64,000 bases of DNA from assembly GCF_900142965.1 (NCBI RefSeq), contig NZ_FRCQ01000020.1:78079-142078 (forward strand), in the 5' to 3' direction. The translations under genes were made by a program, and so were the position numbers. A model generated the notes under the pieces. The model was not told the origin of the DNA. It searched no databases and saw only the letters and a list, made by a program, of their open reading frames with translations. Within the stretch, counting starts at the first letter, position 1. The number at the start of each line of letters is the position of its first letter. Below are positions 1 to 9,735 of the stretch, in pieces. This DNA comes from Rhizobacter sp. OV335. Lineage in GTDB: Bacteria; Pseudomonadota; Gammaproteobacteria; Burkholderiales; Burkholderiaceae_C.

Positions 1-128
1 TGCTTCTGCATCTCGATCATGTGGCCGTTGTTGACGGTCGCGATCACGAGGTCGGTGGCGTGCGAAGACGTGGCCGCCACGACGCCGAGCGCGCCAATAG
101 CCAGAACCACTGCAGTCTTGTTTGTCAT
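1..128 (-). CDS. Sugar/polyol ABC transporter substrate-binding protein, N-terminal fragment
   Basis: Only the first 42 codons are inside the window; the gene runs off the left edge. Reading the minus strand from the ATG at 128 gives a typical Sec signal peptide (MTNKTAVVLAIGALGVVAATSSHA) broken here as MTNKTAVVLAIGALG then VVAATSSHA, followed by TDLVIATVNNGHMIEMQK. The mature start resembles family-1 binding proteins of sorbitol/mannitol or sugar ABC systems, which bind ligand in the periplasm and deliver it to a MalFG-type permease. A purine-rich GGAGACA lies just upstream of the ATG. The substrate cannot be decided from so short a piece. The call as a secreted binding protein is an inference from the signal peptide and the start of the mature protein. 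Confidence 0.6.
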   Translation of the reverse strand, partial: MTNKTAVVLAIGALGVVAATSSHATDLVIATVNNGHMIEMQK

Positions 129-363
129 CTGTGTCTCCATCGTTGTCGAACTGATGCGACGTGGTGCGCCACGTCCGCAGCCGCAACGATAGACGTATGC
201 CTTTGAGGGATTTGGTACGGACCCCGCCAAGGGCTGTACTTTGTTGCGTTGAAAGGCCCGGGTTTTCCTGGATTTCCGGGACAGGGGTTGTGTTGAGATG
301 GCGCGCGGCGGCCCCATCTGCGGGGATTGCCCGCTTCCATCCCGTTCCGGGACAGGTCCCACC

Positions 364-1500
364 ATGTCAATCCGCTTGTTTCCGGTGGCCTTGCTGGCCG
401 CCTTCCACGCCTACATCGGGTCGCGCCTGCTGGGTGGGCTGCCCGCGCCGTGGGGCTGGGTGGGCGTGGCCCTGCTGGCCGCGCTGTTCGTGCTGGTGCT
501 GTCGGCCGCGAGCCCGATCCTCGGGCGGCGCGCGGCTACCGGGGTGCTGGCCTGGGCCGGGTTGATCGCGATGGGGTTCTTCTCGACGCTGCTGGTCCTG
601 ACGCTCGGGCGCGATGCGGTGCTGCTGGCCTGGGGCGGGTGGAGCTTGGCGACCGGCGCGGCGGCGATCCCGGCGTCGGTGCTTCAGTTGTCGGCGCTCG
701 CGGTGCCGGCGCTGGCCTTGCTCGCGAGCCTGCTGGGGCTGCTGAACGCGCGGCGCCGGCCTGGCGTGCGGCGTGTCGACGTGCCGATCACCGATCTGCC
801 GCCCGCGCTGGAGGGTTTCACGCTGGTGCAGATCAGCGACCTGCACGTCGGGCCGACGATCCGCAAGGGGTTTGTCGACCGCGTGGTCGATGCGGCGAAT
901 GCGCTGGACGCCGACGTGATGGCGCTGACCGGCGACCTGGTCGACGGGCGGGTGCCGGAGCTGTCGGAACACACCGCGCCGCTCGGGCGGCTGCAGGCGC
1001 GGCACGGCGTGTTCGCGGTCACCGGCAACCACGAGTACTACTCCGGTGCGCCGGCCTGGGTGGCCGAGCTGCGGCGGCTCGGCATCACGGTGCTGATGAA
1101 CGAGCACCTGCTGCTGAAGCATGGCGCGGGGCGCTTGCTGCTGGCGGGCGTGACCGATTTCGGCGCGCACCATTTCGACGAGGGGCAGCGCAGCGATCCG
1201 GCGCGGGCGATGCGCGGCGCGTCGGATGAAGCGCATGCGAAGGTGCTGCTGGCGCACCAGCCGCGCAGCGCGGCGGCTGCGGCCGAGGCGGGTTTCGACC
1301 TGCAGCTGTCGGGGCACACGCACGGCGGGCAGTTCCTGCCGTGGAACCTGTTCGTGCCGCTGCAGCAGCCGTTCGTCGCCGGGCTGCACCGGCTGGGCGC
1401 GCTGTGGGTCTACGTGAGCCGGGGGACCGGCTACTGGGGGCCGCCGAAGCGGCTGGGCGCGCCGTCGGAGATCACGCGCCTCAGGCTCGTGAGGGCCTGA
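364..1500 (+). CDS. Membrane-anchored metallophosphoesterase (YkuE/CpdA-like)
   Basis: A 378-residue protein with about four hydrophobic segments in the first 130 residues and a calcineurin-like phosphoesterase domain after them. The metal-binding motifs are all present: QISDLHVG near residue 156, LTGDLVDG near 190, VTGNHEYY near 221, an AHQP block near 300 and LSGHTHGGQF near 317. Known relatives use two metal ions to hydrolyse phosphate esters at the membrane, including cell-wall or lipid-linked substrates. I chose the ATG at 364 because an ATG at 298 would add 22 residues unlike a membrane leader. The gene stands alone; the 235 bases before it are shared with the divergent binding-protein gene and must hold both promoters. 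The substrate is unknown. Confidence 0.85.
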   Translation: MSIRLFPVALLAAFHAYIGSRLLGGLPAPWGWVGVALLAALFVLVLSAASPILGRRAATGVLAWAGLIAMGFFSTLLVLTLGRDAVLLAWGGWSLATGAAAIPASVLQLSALAVPALALLASLLGLLNARRRPGVRRVDVPITDLPPALEGFTLVQISDLHVGPTIRKGFVDRVVDAANALDADVMALTGDLVDGRVPELSEHTAPLGRLQARHGVFAVTGNHEYYSGAPAWVAELRRLGITVLMNEHLLLKHGAGRLLLAGVTDFGAHHFDEGQRSDPARAMRGASDEAHAKVLLAHQPRSAAAAAEAGFDLQLSGHTHGGQFLPWNLFVPLQQPFVAGLHRLGALWVYVSRGTGYWGPPKRLGAPSEITRLRLVRA

Positions 1501-1732
1501 GCGGCAATTCAGCCGGCACGGTTTGCCGGTGCGCGATCGGCGTGGGGCTTGTCCGACCGGGCGCCTTTCGGATGGGCGGCGGGCCGCTCCAGTCCCGCGT
1601 GATCACGCGGGTCCCGCGACGGGCCTTCGACCCGGCGGCGGCGGGCGTCGGGACGCTCTGAAAGCTGGCACATGGAACACTCCTGCGGGCATCGGCCCGT
1701 ACGGAATGGGGCAATCCACGTGCCCGAAGCCT

Positions 1733-2149
1733 TCAGCGCCTTTCCGACAGCCTGGCCAGCACCAGCCGCGCCGTCGACAGGTTGGTCGCGCAGGGCACGT
1801 CGTGCACGTCGCAGGCGCGCACCAGCGCGTTGATGTCGGGCTCGTGCGGCTGCGGCGTCATCGGGTCGCGCAGGAACACCACCAGGTCGATCTCGCCCTG
1901 TGCCAGCTTCGCGCCGATCTGCAGGTCACCGCCGAGCGGGCCGCTCAGCATGCGCTGCACCGTCAGCCCGAGCTGGTCGTGCAGCCGGCTGCCGGTGGTG
2001 CCGGTGGCGACCAGCGTGCAGCCTTGCAGGAAGCCCAGGTACTCGCGGGCCAGTTCGACCATCGTGTCCTTCTTGTGGTCGTGGGCGATCAGCGCGATGC
2101 GGGGCGGGGCGGCGGACGGGGTGGCAGAAAAGGAGTCGGTCATGAACAT
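1733..2149 (-). CDS. mgsA: Methylglyoxal synthase
   Basis: The enzyme converts dihydroxyacetone phosphate to methylglyoxal and phosphate, a bypass that relieves sugar-phosphate build-up when phosphate is short. Counting from the ATG at 2143, the protein has 136 residues with the family signatures [10 protein letters not shown] (15-24), ATGTTGSRL (46-54), [14 protein letters not shown] (65-78) and [20 protein letters not shown]73 aligns with the catalytic Asp71 of the E. coli enzyme and H100 with its His98. The C terminus stops about 20 residues before the E. coli one, common in short forms. The start at 2149 (two codons longer) overlaps the stop of the upstream gene as TGATG, so translation is probably coupled; 2143 is an alternative start. 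Confidence 0.92.
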   Translation of the reverse strand: MFMTDSFSATPSAAPPRIALIAHDHKKDTMVELAREYLGFLQGCTLVATGTTGSRLHDQLGLTVQRMLSGPLGGDLQIGAKLAQGEIDLVVFLRDPMTPQPHEPDINALVRACDVHDVPCATNLSTARLVLARLSERR

Positions 2150-2427
2150 CAATGCGGTTTGCGGGGCTTGCGGAAGGATTTCGGGCGGTACACGTTGCCG
2201 TCCCATTCTCCGCCGCGGGCCCGCTCGATCGCGTCGCGCGCTTCACGGTTCGCCTCGCGGCGCGCGGCCGGCCAGCGCCACAGCCGCAGCCAGGTGCCGG
2301 CCAGCATGGCCCACCAGCGCTGCATCAGGAAATCGAATTGCATTCGTCGGCGCACGCTGAGCGTCAGGCGCACCAGCAGGATGGCGCAGACCAGGAGCAC
2401 GGTGCCGGCGATGATGGTTTCAAACAC
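2149..2427 (-). CDS. Small single-pass membrane protein of unknown function
   Basis: A 92-residue protein. Residues 3-24 form one clear transmembrane helix ([19 protein letters not shown]), followed by a strongly basic, Trp- and Arg-rich cytoplasmic part ([33 protein letters not shown]) ending in FRKPRKPH. Its stop codon overlaps the mgsA start by one base, so the two genes form a likely two-gene transcript. I do not recognise the family. Its charge pattern suggests N-out, C-in topology, an inference only. Expression as a real gene is supported by the mgsA overlap and by an amino-acid composition unlike a shadow frame. Confidence 0.6.
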   Translation of the reverse strand: MFETIIAGTVLLVCAILLVRLTLSVRRRMQFDFLMQRWWAMLAGTWLRLWRWPAARREANREARDAIERARGGEWDGNVYRPKSFRKPRKPH

Positions 2428-2694
2428 GGGGTGGCCTCAGGCTGGGGAGTGCGCAGGAGCGCACGCGTGGCGTCCATGGTAGCCAGTGGCAGGTGAGCGT
2501 GCGCACGGCGCGACACCTTCGTTCGGGGGATGCGTGGATTGCTGCCGTCCGCTCACCGTCGCCATGTTTCAAAGATGACAAAGCCGGCAGGGGTGTCGTT
2601 CATGGTCGACATCCTGGCCGGGCGGGTGGCCGCTGTAATGCCGCCCAGGAGCCGGACTCGATCCGGCCCGAACCACAACAGATGGAGACAAACC

Positions 2695-3972
2695 ATGATG
2701 CAAAGACGCCTGATCCTGGCGCTGGCTGCGGCCGGCTTTTCGTTGATCGCGACGGCGGCCGCGCAGGCCGCCACGCTGAAGATCTCGTGCGGGGCTGTCG
2801 GCCAGGAGCTTGAGCTGTGCAAGAGCGCGGCCGAGGCCTGGGCCAAGAAGGCCGGCCACACCGTCGAGGTGGTCTCGACGCCGAACGATGCGAGCGAGCG
2901 GCTGGCGCTGTACCAGCAGGTGCTGGGTTCGCAGTCCGACAAGATCGACGTGTTCCAGGTCGACGTGGTGTGGCCGGGCATCCTCGGTTCGCACTTCCTG
3001 GACCTGAAGCCGTACACCAAGGGCGTCGAGAAGACGCACTTCCCGTCGATGGTGGCCAACGGCAGCGTGCAGGGCAAGCTGGTCGCGATGCCGTGGTTCA
3101 TCGACGCCGGGCTGCTGTACTACCGCAAGGACCTGCTCGAGAAGCACGGTCTGAAGGTGCCGCTCACGTGGGAGCAGCTGACGGACACCGCGCAGAAGAT
3201 CCAGTCGGCCGAGCGCGCGGCGGGCAACGACAAGATGTGGGGCTACGTGTGGCAGGGCCGGGCCTACGAGGGCCTGACCTGCAATGCGCTGGAGTGGGTG
3301 TCGAGCTACGGCGGCGGCACGATCGTCGATGCGGCGGGCAAGGTGTCGGTGAAGAACCCGGCGACCGCGAAGGCGCTGGCGATGGCAGCCTCATGGGTCG
3401 GCACGATCTCGCCGACGGCCGTGCTGAACTATGCCGAGGAAGAATCGCGCGGCGTGTTCCAGGCTGGCAACGCGGTCTTCATGCGCAACTGGCCGTACGC
3501 CTGGTCGCTGGCGCAGCGTGACGACAGCCCGATCAAGAACAAGGTCGGCGTGGCCGTGCTGCCGAAGGGTGGTGATGCGGGTTCGAACGCGGCAGCGCTG
3601 GGCGGCCAGCAACTGGCGGTGTCGAAGTACTCGAAGAACGCGGCGTTGGCGGCCGACCTGGTGATGTACATGACGAGCGCCGAGGTGCAGAAGGAGCGGG
3701 CGCTGAAGGGTTCGTTCAACCCGACGGTGTCGACGCTGTACCAGGACAAGGACGTGGTCGCCGCGAACCCGTTCATGAGCCAGTTGGCCGGCACGTTCGC
3801 GAGTGCGGTGCCGCGGCCGGCCACTGTGACGGCTTCGCGCTACAACCAGGTGAGCAACGAGTTCTGGAATGCGGCGCACGAGGTGCTGTCGCGCAGTGCC
3901 AAGCCTGAGGAGGCGGTTGCGAAGCTCGATCAGCGCCTGAATCAGATCGGGCGCGGGGGGCGGTGGAACTGA
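2695..3972 (+). CDS. Alpha-glucoside (trehalose/maltose-type) ABC transporter substrate-binding protein
   Basis: A 425-residue periplasmic binding protein. MMQRRLILALAAAGFSLIAT starts a Sec signal peptide cut near AAAQA/ATLK. The mature protein has the extracellular solute-binding family 1 pattern: KIDVFQVDVVWPGILGSHF, LVAMPWFIDAGLLYYRKDLL, MWGYVWQGRAYEGLTCN, GNAVFMRNWPYAWSLA and AALGGQQLAVSKYS. The nearest families I know are ThuE/AglE proteins for trehalose, maltose and sucrose. It is first in an operon with two permeases, a cytoplasmic GH13 alpha-glucosidase and an ATPase, so an alpha-glucoside is the likely ligand. The ATG at 2695 follows GATGGAG at 2681-2687; upstream in-frame ATGs at 2530 and 2602 would bury the signal peptide and are rejected. 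Confidence 0.9.
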   Translation: MMQRRLILALAAAGFSLIATAAAQAATLKISCGAVGQELELCKSAAEAWAKKAGHTVEVVSTPNDASERLALYQQVLGSQSDKIDVFQVDVVWPGILGSHFLDLKPYTKGVEKTHFPSMVANGSVQGKLVAMPWFIDAGLLYYRKDLLEKHGLKVPLTWEQLTDTAQKIQSAERAAGNDKMWGYVWQGRAYEGLTCNALEWVSSYGGGTIVDAAGKVSVKNPATAKALAMAASWVGTISPTAVLNYAEEESRGVFQAGNAVFMRNWPYAWSLAQRDDSPIKNKVGVAVLPKGGDAGSNAAALGGQQLAVSKYSKNAALAADLVMYMTSAEVQKERALKGSFNPTVSTLYQDKDVVAANPFMSQLAGTFASAVPRPATVTASRYNQVSNEFWNAAHEVLSRSAKPEEAVAKLDQRLNQIGRGGRWN

Positions 3973-4008
3973 ATACTCTCCATCGACCTTCGGTCCCCAC
4001 TTCCCTCC

Positions 4009-4100
4009 GTTCGCCCTGAGCAGGGCTGAGCCTGTCGAAGCCCGTCCGTCGAAGGGTGGGTGCCGCGCGCAAAGGCCTTCGACAAGCTCAGTCCGAACGG
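4009..4100. repeat. REP-like inverted repeat (CTTCGACAAGCTCAG type)
   Basis: The gap between binding protein and first permease holds GTTCGCCCTGAG at 4009-4020, a partial copy GCCTGTCGAAG just after, and CCTTCGACAAGCTCAG with TCCGAACGG at 4076-4100. The arms are inverted complements and could form a long hairpin. The same sequence recurs at 41596-41810 in this window. Such elements are common between genes in Burkholderiales. Inside an operon it may slow mRNA decay or attenuate transcription so that the binding protein is made in excess over the permeases; this role is inference. Confidence 0.75.
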
Positions 4101-4128
4101 TGATTCTCGGCGTGAAGGAAACACTGAT

Positions 4129-5028
4129 ATGTCAGGCCTGACAAGACAACGCGTGCGCTGGGCCTGGTGGATGCTCACCCCGATGCTGGTCGTGCTGCTG
4201 GCCGTCGCCGGCTGGCCGCTCGCCCGCACCTTGTGGTTCAGCCTCACCGATGCGTCGCTCGCCCACCTCGACGAATGGAAATTCATCGGGCTCGAGAACT
4301 ACGGCGGTGAATACGGCGTGCTGCGCGATCCCGACTGGTGGCGGGCCGTCGGCGTCACCGGCGCGTTCGCATTGCTGTCGGTCACGCTCGAGACCGTGCT
4401 CGGCCTCGGCGTCGCGCTGGTCGTCAACCAGCCGTCGCGGCTGCGCACGCTGCTGCGCGCCGCGATGCTGGTGCCGTGGGCCATTCCCACCGTCGTGTCG
4501 GCGCGCATCTGGAGCTGGATGCTGCACGACCAGTTCGGCGTCGTGAACCACTACCTGCTGGCGTTCGGCCTCATCGCCGCGCCGCTCGCCTGGACGGCCG
4601 ACCCCACGCTCTCGCTCTTCACCGTCGTGATGGTCGACGTCTGGAAGACCACGCCGTTCATGGCGCTGCTGATCCTCGCCGCGCTGCAGATGGTGCCGCT
4701 CGATTGCTACGAGGCCGCCAAGGTCGACGGCGTGCCGACCTGGCGCGTGTTCACCCGCATCACGCTGCCGCTGATCGTGCCCGGCGTCGCGGTCGCCGTC
4801 GTGTTTCGCACCCTCGACGCATTGCGCGTGTTCGACGTGATCTACGTGATGACCTCCAACAGCCGCGCCACCAAGAGCATGTCGATCTACGTGCGCGAAC
4901 AGCTCATCGATTTCCAGCAGGTCGGCTTCGGCTCGGCGTCGGCCACGGTGCTGTTCTTCATGATCGCGCTCGTCACCATCGTGTACCTCGGCGCCACGCG
5001 CCGCGGCGTCGAGGAGGCTTCGTCATGA
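4129..5028 (+). CDS. Alpha-glucoside ABC transporter permease (MalF-type)
   Basis: A 299-residue inner-membrane permease with about six transmembrane helices, the first near residues 12-35 (MLTPMLVVLLAVAGWPLA). The coupling-helix EAA motif that docks on the ATPase is YEAAKVDGVPTWRVFTRITL, about residues 203-222. The ATG at 4129 follows GAAGGA at 4116-4121; an in-frame ATG at 4060 lies inside the REP-like repeat and is unlikely. It forms the transmembrane channel with the next gene product. The stop overlaps the next start as ATGA. Together with the glucosidase downstream the context points to alpha-glucosides such as trehalose, maltose or sucrose. Confidence 0.9.
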   Translation: MSGLTRQRVRWAWWMLTPMLVVLLAVAGWPLARTLWFSLTDASLAHLDEWKFIGLENYGGEYGVLRDPDWWRAVGVTGAFALLSVTLETVLGLGVALVVNQPSRLRTLLRAAMLVPWAIPTVVSARIWSWMLHDQFGVVNHYLLAFGLIAAPLAWTADPTLSLFTVVMVDVWKTTPFMALLILAALQMVPLDCYEAAKVDGVPTWRVFTRITLPLIVPGVAVAVVFRTLDALRVFDVIYVMTSNSRATKSMSIYVREQLIDFQQVGFGSASATVLFFMIALVTIVYLGATRRGVEEASS

Positions 5029-5873
5029 ACGGCCCCAGCATCCACAAGCGCACGCCGGCGATGTCGGCGCTGTACTACGCCTCGGCCGCTCTGCTGCTGT
5101 TCGTCTCGCTGTTCCCGCTGCTGTACGCGGTGTCCACCTCGCTGAAGCAGGGCACCGCGCTGTTCTCGCCCGAGCTGTGGCCGGCGCACGCGACCCTCGT
5201 CAACTACGCCAGCCTGTTCCGCGACCAGCCGTTCGCCCGCAACCTGCTGAACTCGGCCTTCGTCGCCGGTGGCGTCGTCGCGCTGTCGCTTGCGTTGAGC
5301 CTGCCGGCCGCGTGGGCGCTGTCGCGCGTCAGCTTCCGTGGGCGCGGCACGCTGATGCTGACCGTGCTGTCGGCGTCGATGTTTCCGCAGGTCGCGGTGC
5401 TGTCGGGCATGTTCGAGCTGGTGCAGGCGTTCGGCCTCTACGACCACCTCGGCGCGTTGCTGCTCGCCGACCTCGTCATCACGCTGCCGTTCACCGTGTG
5501 GGTGCTCGTCACCTTCATGCGCCAGCTGCCGAAAGAGATCGAAGAGGCCGCGATGATGGACGGCCTCGGCGTCTTCACGCTGATCTTCCGCATCTTCATG
5601 CCGCTGCTGTGGCCGGCGATGGTGGCCACCGGGCTGCTTGCCTTCATCGCCGCGTGGAACGAGTTCCTGTTCGCGCTGACCTTCACGATCAGCACCGAGC
5701 AGCGCACCGTGCCGGTCGCGATCGCGCTGGTCAGCGCCGGCAACGGCTACGAGGCGCCGTGGGGGGCCATCATGGCGGCTTCGGTGATCGTCACCTTGCC
5801 ACTCATCGGGCTGGTGGTCTATTTTCAACGGCAGATCGTCGCCGGCCTGACCGCCGGTTCCGTCAAAGGCTGA
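5025..5873 (+). CDS. Alpha-glucoside ABC transporter permease (MalG-type)
   Basis: A 282-residue inner-membrane permease, the MalG-like partner of the preceding MalF-like gene. Hydrophobic segments near 18-40, 83-105, 118-140, 150-172, 195-218 and 255-275 match the six-helix fold. The EAA loop is IEEAAMMDGLGVFTLIFRIF, followed by MPLLWPAM. The start ATG at 5025 overlaps the stop of the first permease (ATGA), giving translational coupling and equal amounts of both subunits. It is followed after 23 bases by the glucosidase gene. Confidence 0.9.
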   Translation: MNGPSIHKRTPAMSALYYASAALLLFVSLFPLLYAVSTSLKQGTALFSPELWPAHATLVNYASLFRDQPFARNLLNSAFVAGGVVALSLALSLPAAWALSRVSFRGRGTLMLTVLSASMFPQVAVLSGMFELVQAFGLYDHLGALLLADLVITLPFTVWVLVTFMRQLPKEIEEAAMMDGLGVFTLIFRIFMPLLWPAMVATGLLAFIAAWNEFLFALTFTISTEQRTVPVAIALVSAGNGYEAPWGAIMAASVIVTLPLIGLVVYFQRQIVAGLTAGSVKG

Positions 5874-5896
5874 TTCCCTTTTTGAACGACACGACC

Positions 5897-7510
5897 ATGA
5901 CAACTCCATCCGACTGGTGGGCCGGCGCCTGCATCTACCAGGTCTACCCGCGCAGCTTCCAGGACAGCAACGGCGACGGCGTCGGCGACCTCGCCGGCAT
6001 CACGCAGCGGCTCGACCACATCGCGTCGCTCGGCGCCGACGCGATCTGGATCTCGCCGTTCTTCCGCTCGCCGATGCGCGACTTCGGCTACGACGTCACC
6101 GACTACTGCGATGTCGACCCGATGTTCGGCACGCTGGCCGATTTCGATGCGCTCGTCGCCCGCGCGCATGCGCTGAAGATCAGGATCCTGATCGACCTCG
6201 TGATCAGCCACACCTCGAAGGACCACCCGTGGTTCGTCGAGAGCCGCGCGAGCCGCCACAACCCGAAGGCCGACTGGTATGTGTGGGTCGATCCGCAACC
6301 CGACGGCTCGCCGCCGAACAACTGGCTGTCGCTGTTCGGCGGCAGCGCCTGGCAGTGGGAGACGAAGCGGCAGCAGTACTTCATGCACAACTTCCTGGCC
6401 TCGCAGCCGGACCTGAACTTCCACCACCCCCAGGTGCAGGACGCGGTGCTCGACGCCGCGAAGTTCTGGCTCGAGCGCGGCGTCGACGGCTTCCGGCTCG
6501 ACACCGTCAACTTCTACTTCCACGACCAGCAGCTGCGCTCGAACCCGCCGCAGCCGGCCGGGCAGTTCGCGGTCGGCGTGCCGCGCGCCAACCCGTATGC
6601 GCGGCAAAGCCACCTGTTCGACAAGACGCAGCCGGAGAACCTGGCCTTCCTGCAGCGCTTCCGCGCGCTGTGCGATCGCTACCCGGGCATCACCACCATC
6701 GGCGAGATCGGCGACGACAACGAGTACGCCACGCTGCGCGCCTACACCACCGGCGCGCGGCTGCACATGGCCTACACCTTCAACCTGATGACCGAGCGGC
6801 ATGAGCCGCGCTACGTGCATTCGGTGCTGGCCGAGATGCTGGCCGAGGCCGGCGACGCCTGGGTGTGCTGGGCGCTGAACAACCACGACGTGGTGCGCGT
6901 CGTCACGCGCTGGGCGGGGCTCGGCCCGGCCGAACGCGTTGCGCCGCTGCTGGTCGGGCTGCTCGGCTCGCTGCGCGGGTCGATCTGCCTGTACCAGGGC
7001 GAGGAGCTGGGGCTGGCCGAGGCGGTGATCCCGTACGAGCAGATCCAGGACCCGTACGGCAAGGAGATGTGGCCGGAGTTCGTCGGCCGCGACGGCTGCC
7101 GCACACCGATGCCATGGTCGGCCGCGGCGCCGAACGCAGGCTTCACGACCGGTGCGCCGTGGCTGCCGGTGCCGGACGGCCAGCGCCAGCGCGCGGTCGA
7201 TGCGCAAGCGCCGCAGCCGGTGTCGGTGCTGAACCGCTACCGGGCGTTCCTGAACTGGCGCGCGACGCAGCCGGCGCTGCGCCAGGGCGCGATGGCGCTA
7301 CTGCCGGCGCATGACCAGGTGGTCGCGTTCACGCGCGGGGAGGGTGCGGGTCAGCTGCTGTGCGCCTTCAACCTGTCGGACCGCCCGGCGCGTTTGGCGC
7401 ATGGGCTGGCCGTCGCGTGGCAGGCGGTCGACGGCCACGGTTTCGGCGGCCGCATCGACGGCGCCGAGATCGTGCTGGAGCCGCAAGAGGCGGTGTTCGC
7501 GCAGCAATGA
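5897..7510 (+). CDS. GH13 alpha-glucosidase
   Basis: A 537-residue cytoplasmic enzyme (no signal peptide) of the alpha-amylase family that hydrolyses imported alpha-glucosides to glucose. The four conserved regions are visible: DLVISHTS (region I), GVDGFRLDTVNF with nucleophile D202, TIGEIGDDN with acid/base E270, and ALNNHDVVRV with D331. From memory this spacing almost equals that of the Halomonas GH13_23 enzyme HaG (D202, E271, D333), so GH13_23 is likely and internal alpha-1,4 endo-activity unlikely. It lies inside a transporter operon between permeases and ATPase, which ties uptake to hydrolysis. A paralogue sits at 61633-63342. Whether trehalose, maltose or sucrose is preferred cannot be read from the sequence. 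Confidence 0.92.
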   Translation: MTTPSDWWAGACIYQVYPRSFQDSNGDGVGDLAGITQRLDHIASLGADAIWISPFFRSPMRDFGYDVTDYCDVDPMFGTLADFDALVARAHALKIRILIDLVISHTSKDHPWFVESRASRHNPKADWYVWVDPQPDGSPPNNWLSLFGGSAWQWETKRQQYFMHNFLASQPDLNFHHPQVQDAVLDAAKFWLERGVDGFRLDTVNFYFHDQQLRSNPPQPAGQFAVGVPRANPYARQSHLFDKTQPENLAFLQRFRALCDRYPGITTIGEIGDDNEYATLRAYTTGARLHMAYTFNLMTERHEPRYVHSVLAEMLAEAGDAWVCWALNNHDVVRVVTRWAGLGPAERVAPLLVGLLGSLRGSICLYQGEELGLAEAVIPYEQIQDPYGKEMWPEFVGRDGCRTPMPWSAAAPNAGFTTGAPWLPVPDGQRQRAVDAQAPQPVSVLNRYRAFLNWRATQPALRQGAMALLPAHDQVVAFTRGEGAGQLLCAFNLSDRPARLAHGLAVAWQAVDGHGFGGRIDGAEIVLEPQEAVFAQQ

Positions 7511-7525
7511 TGTGAAGGAATCCCC

Positions 7526-8638
<1,113 letters not shown>

Positions 8639-8648
8639 ACCGTCCATT

Positions 8649-8670
8649 GAAAACGGCTGGCACCGGTTTC
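8649..8670 (+). terminator. Possible hairpin after the alpha-glucoside operon
   Basis: GAAAACGG at 8649-8656 and CCGGTTTC at 8663-8670 pair with one mismatch around a six-base loop, 11 bases after the ATPase stop. There is no T-run behind it, so it is at best a weak intrinsic terminator; it could equally be an operator-like palindrome. The rest of 8639-8798 shows nothing else I can name. Confidence 0.3.
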
Positions 8671-8798
8671 AGCGCGGCCGCAACGCCGCGGGTATCCAAA
8701 CGTGAACAGGGTGAAAGGTGGCTTGTACGCCGCCCGGCGCAAGCGCTTCGGTGATGTAATCGGGGGCCGTTCTGGCAGGACTCCGGGTTTCATCGTCC

Positions 8799-9698
8799 AT
8801 GCGTGTGGTAGCCGTCATCAATCGCAAGGGAGGCAGTGGCAAGAGCACACTGGCGACCCACCTTGCCGGCTATTGCGCGCGCCAGGGGATGAAGGTGATG
8901 CTCGGCGACGTCGATCGGCAGCAATCGTCGCTCGCATGGCTGAAGCGCCGCGCCGAGCAGCCGGTGGCGCAGGGCGCGCCGGTGGTCGGATGGGCCGTCG
9001 ACCCGCGCAGCGTGCTGCGCCCCCCGTCCGGCATCAGCCACGTCGTGATCGACACCCCTGGTGGTCTGCGCGACAGCGAACTCGCCCGTGTGGTGATGTA
9101 TGCCGACATGATCGTGATGCCGGTGTGCCATTCGCTCTTCGACCGCGAATCCGCGGCCGCCTGCTACGAAGAACTTCACACGCTGCCGCGCGTGGCCAGC
9201 GGCCGCTGCAAGGTCGCGATGGTCGGCATGCGGCTCGATGCGCGCACCAAGGCCGCCGAGACGATGGCCGAGTGGGCGGCGCAATCGAAATTTCCGTACC
9301 TCGGCGCGTTGCGCGAGACCCAGGCCTATGTGCGCTGCGTCGAGCAGGGCGCGACGCTGTTCGACCTGCCGCCCGCCAAGGTCGAGGCCGACCTGATGCA
9401 GTGGCAGCCGATCCTCGCGTGGGTCGAGAAGGCCTGGCAGGAAGCGGCGAAGGCCGATGTGGTGGCCCGCGCCGCGGCGCGCATGACGGTGCCGACCAGC
9501 GCGGCGCCGGCCGCTGCACCGGTTGTTGCGCCGCGTGCCGCCCCGGCGCGCGCGGGCACCGCCGCGACGCGCGGCGTGCAGACCGCCGACCCGTTCGGCA
9601 ACCGGCCGACCAGCCCGCTGATCAAGGTGTCGTCCGGCGAGCGCGGCATCGCCGGCCGCATCGGGCGGTTGTTCGGGGTGTTCAAGTCCTCGGGTTGA
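8799..9698 (+). CDS. Orphan ParA-family ATPase
   Basis: A 299-residue P-loop ATPase starting MRVVAVINRKGGSGKST, the deviant Walker A box of ParA/MinD proteins (signature lysine K10, K15). VIDTPGG near residue 85 is the Walker A-prime/B region. The residues from about 225 on are Ala/Pro/Thr-rich and probably disordered, ending GRIGRLFGVFKSSG, which could be an amphipathic membrane- or DNA-binding tail. No parB or parS site is nearby, so it is unlikely to be the main chromosome-partition ATPase. Orphan ParA proteins position other cargos such as chemoreceptor arrays, pili or carboxysomes; which one applies here is unknown. The next gene begins 37 bases downstream. Confidence 0.8.
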   Translation: MRVVAVINRKGGSGKSTLATHLAGYCARQGMKVMLGDVDRQQSSLAWLKRRAEQPVAQGAPVVGWAVDPRSVLRPPSGISHVVIDTPGGLRDSELARVVMYADMIVMPVCHSLFDRESAAACYEELHTLPRVASGRCKVAMVGMRLDARTKAAETMAEWAAQSKFPYLGALRETQAYVRCVEQGATLFDLPPAKVEADLMQWQPILAWVEKAWQEAAKADVVARAAARMTVPTSAAPAAAPVVAPRAAPARAGTAATRGVQTADPFGNRPTSPLIKVSSGERGIAGRIGRLFGVFKSSG

Positions 9699-9735
9699 GC
9701 CGGTGCACGCCGCATTGCGGCTACATTGCCAGCCC

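Noticed and set aside
1501..1732. Small gene between the phosphoesterase and mgsA
   Set aside because: Open frames exist on both strands but none has a plausible start site or protein-like composition; I see nothing reliable here.
2530..2694. N-terminal extension of the first sugar-binding protein from ATG 2530
   Set aside because: It would put 55 polar residues before a complete signal peptide; the ribosome site fits the ATG at 2695.
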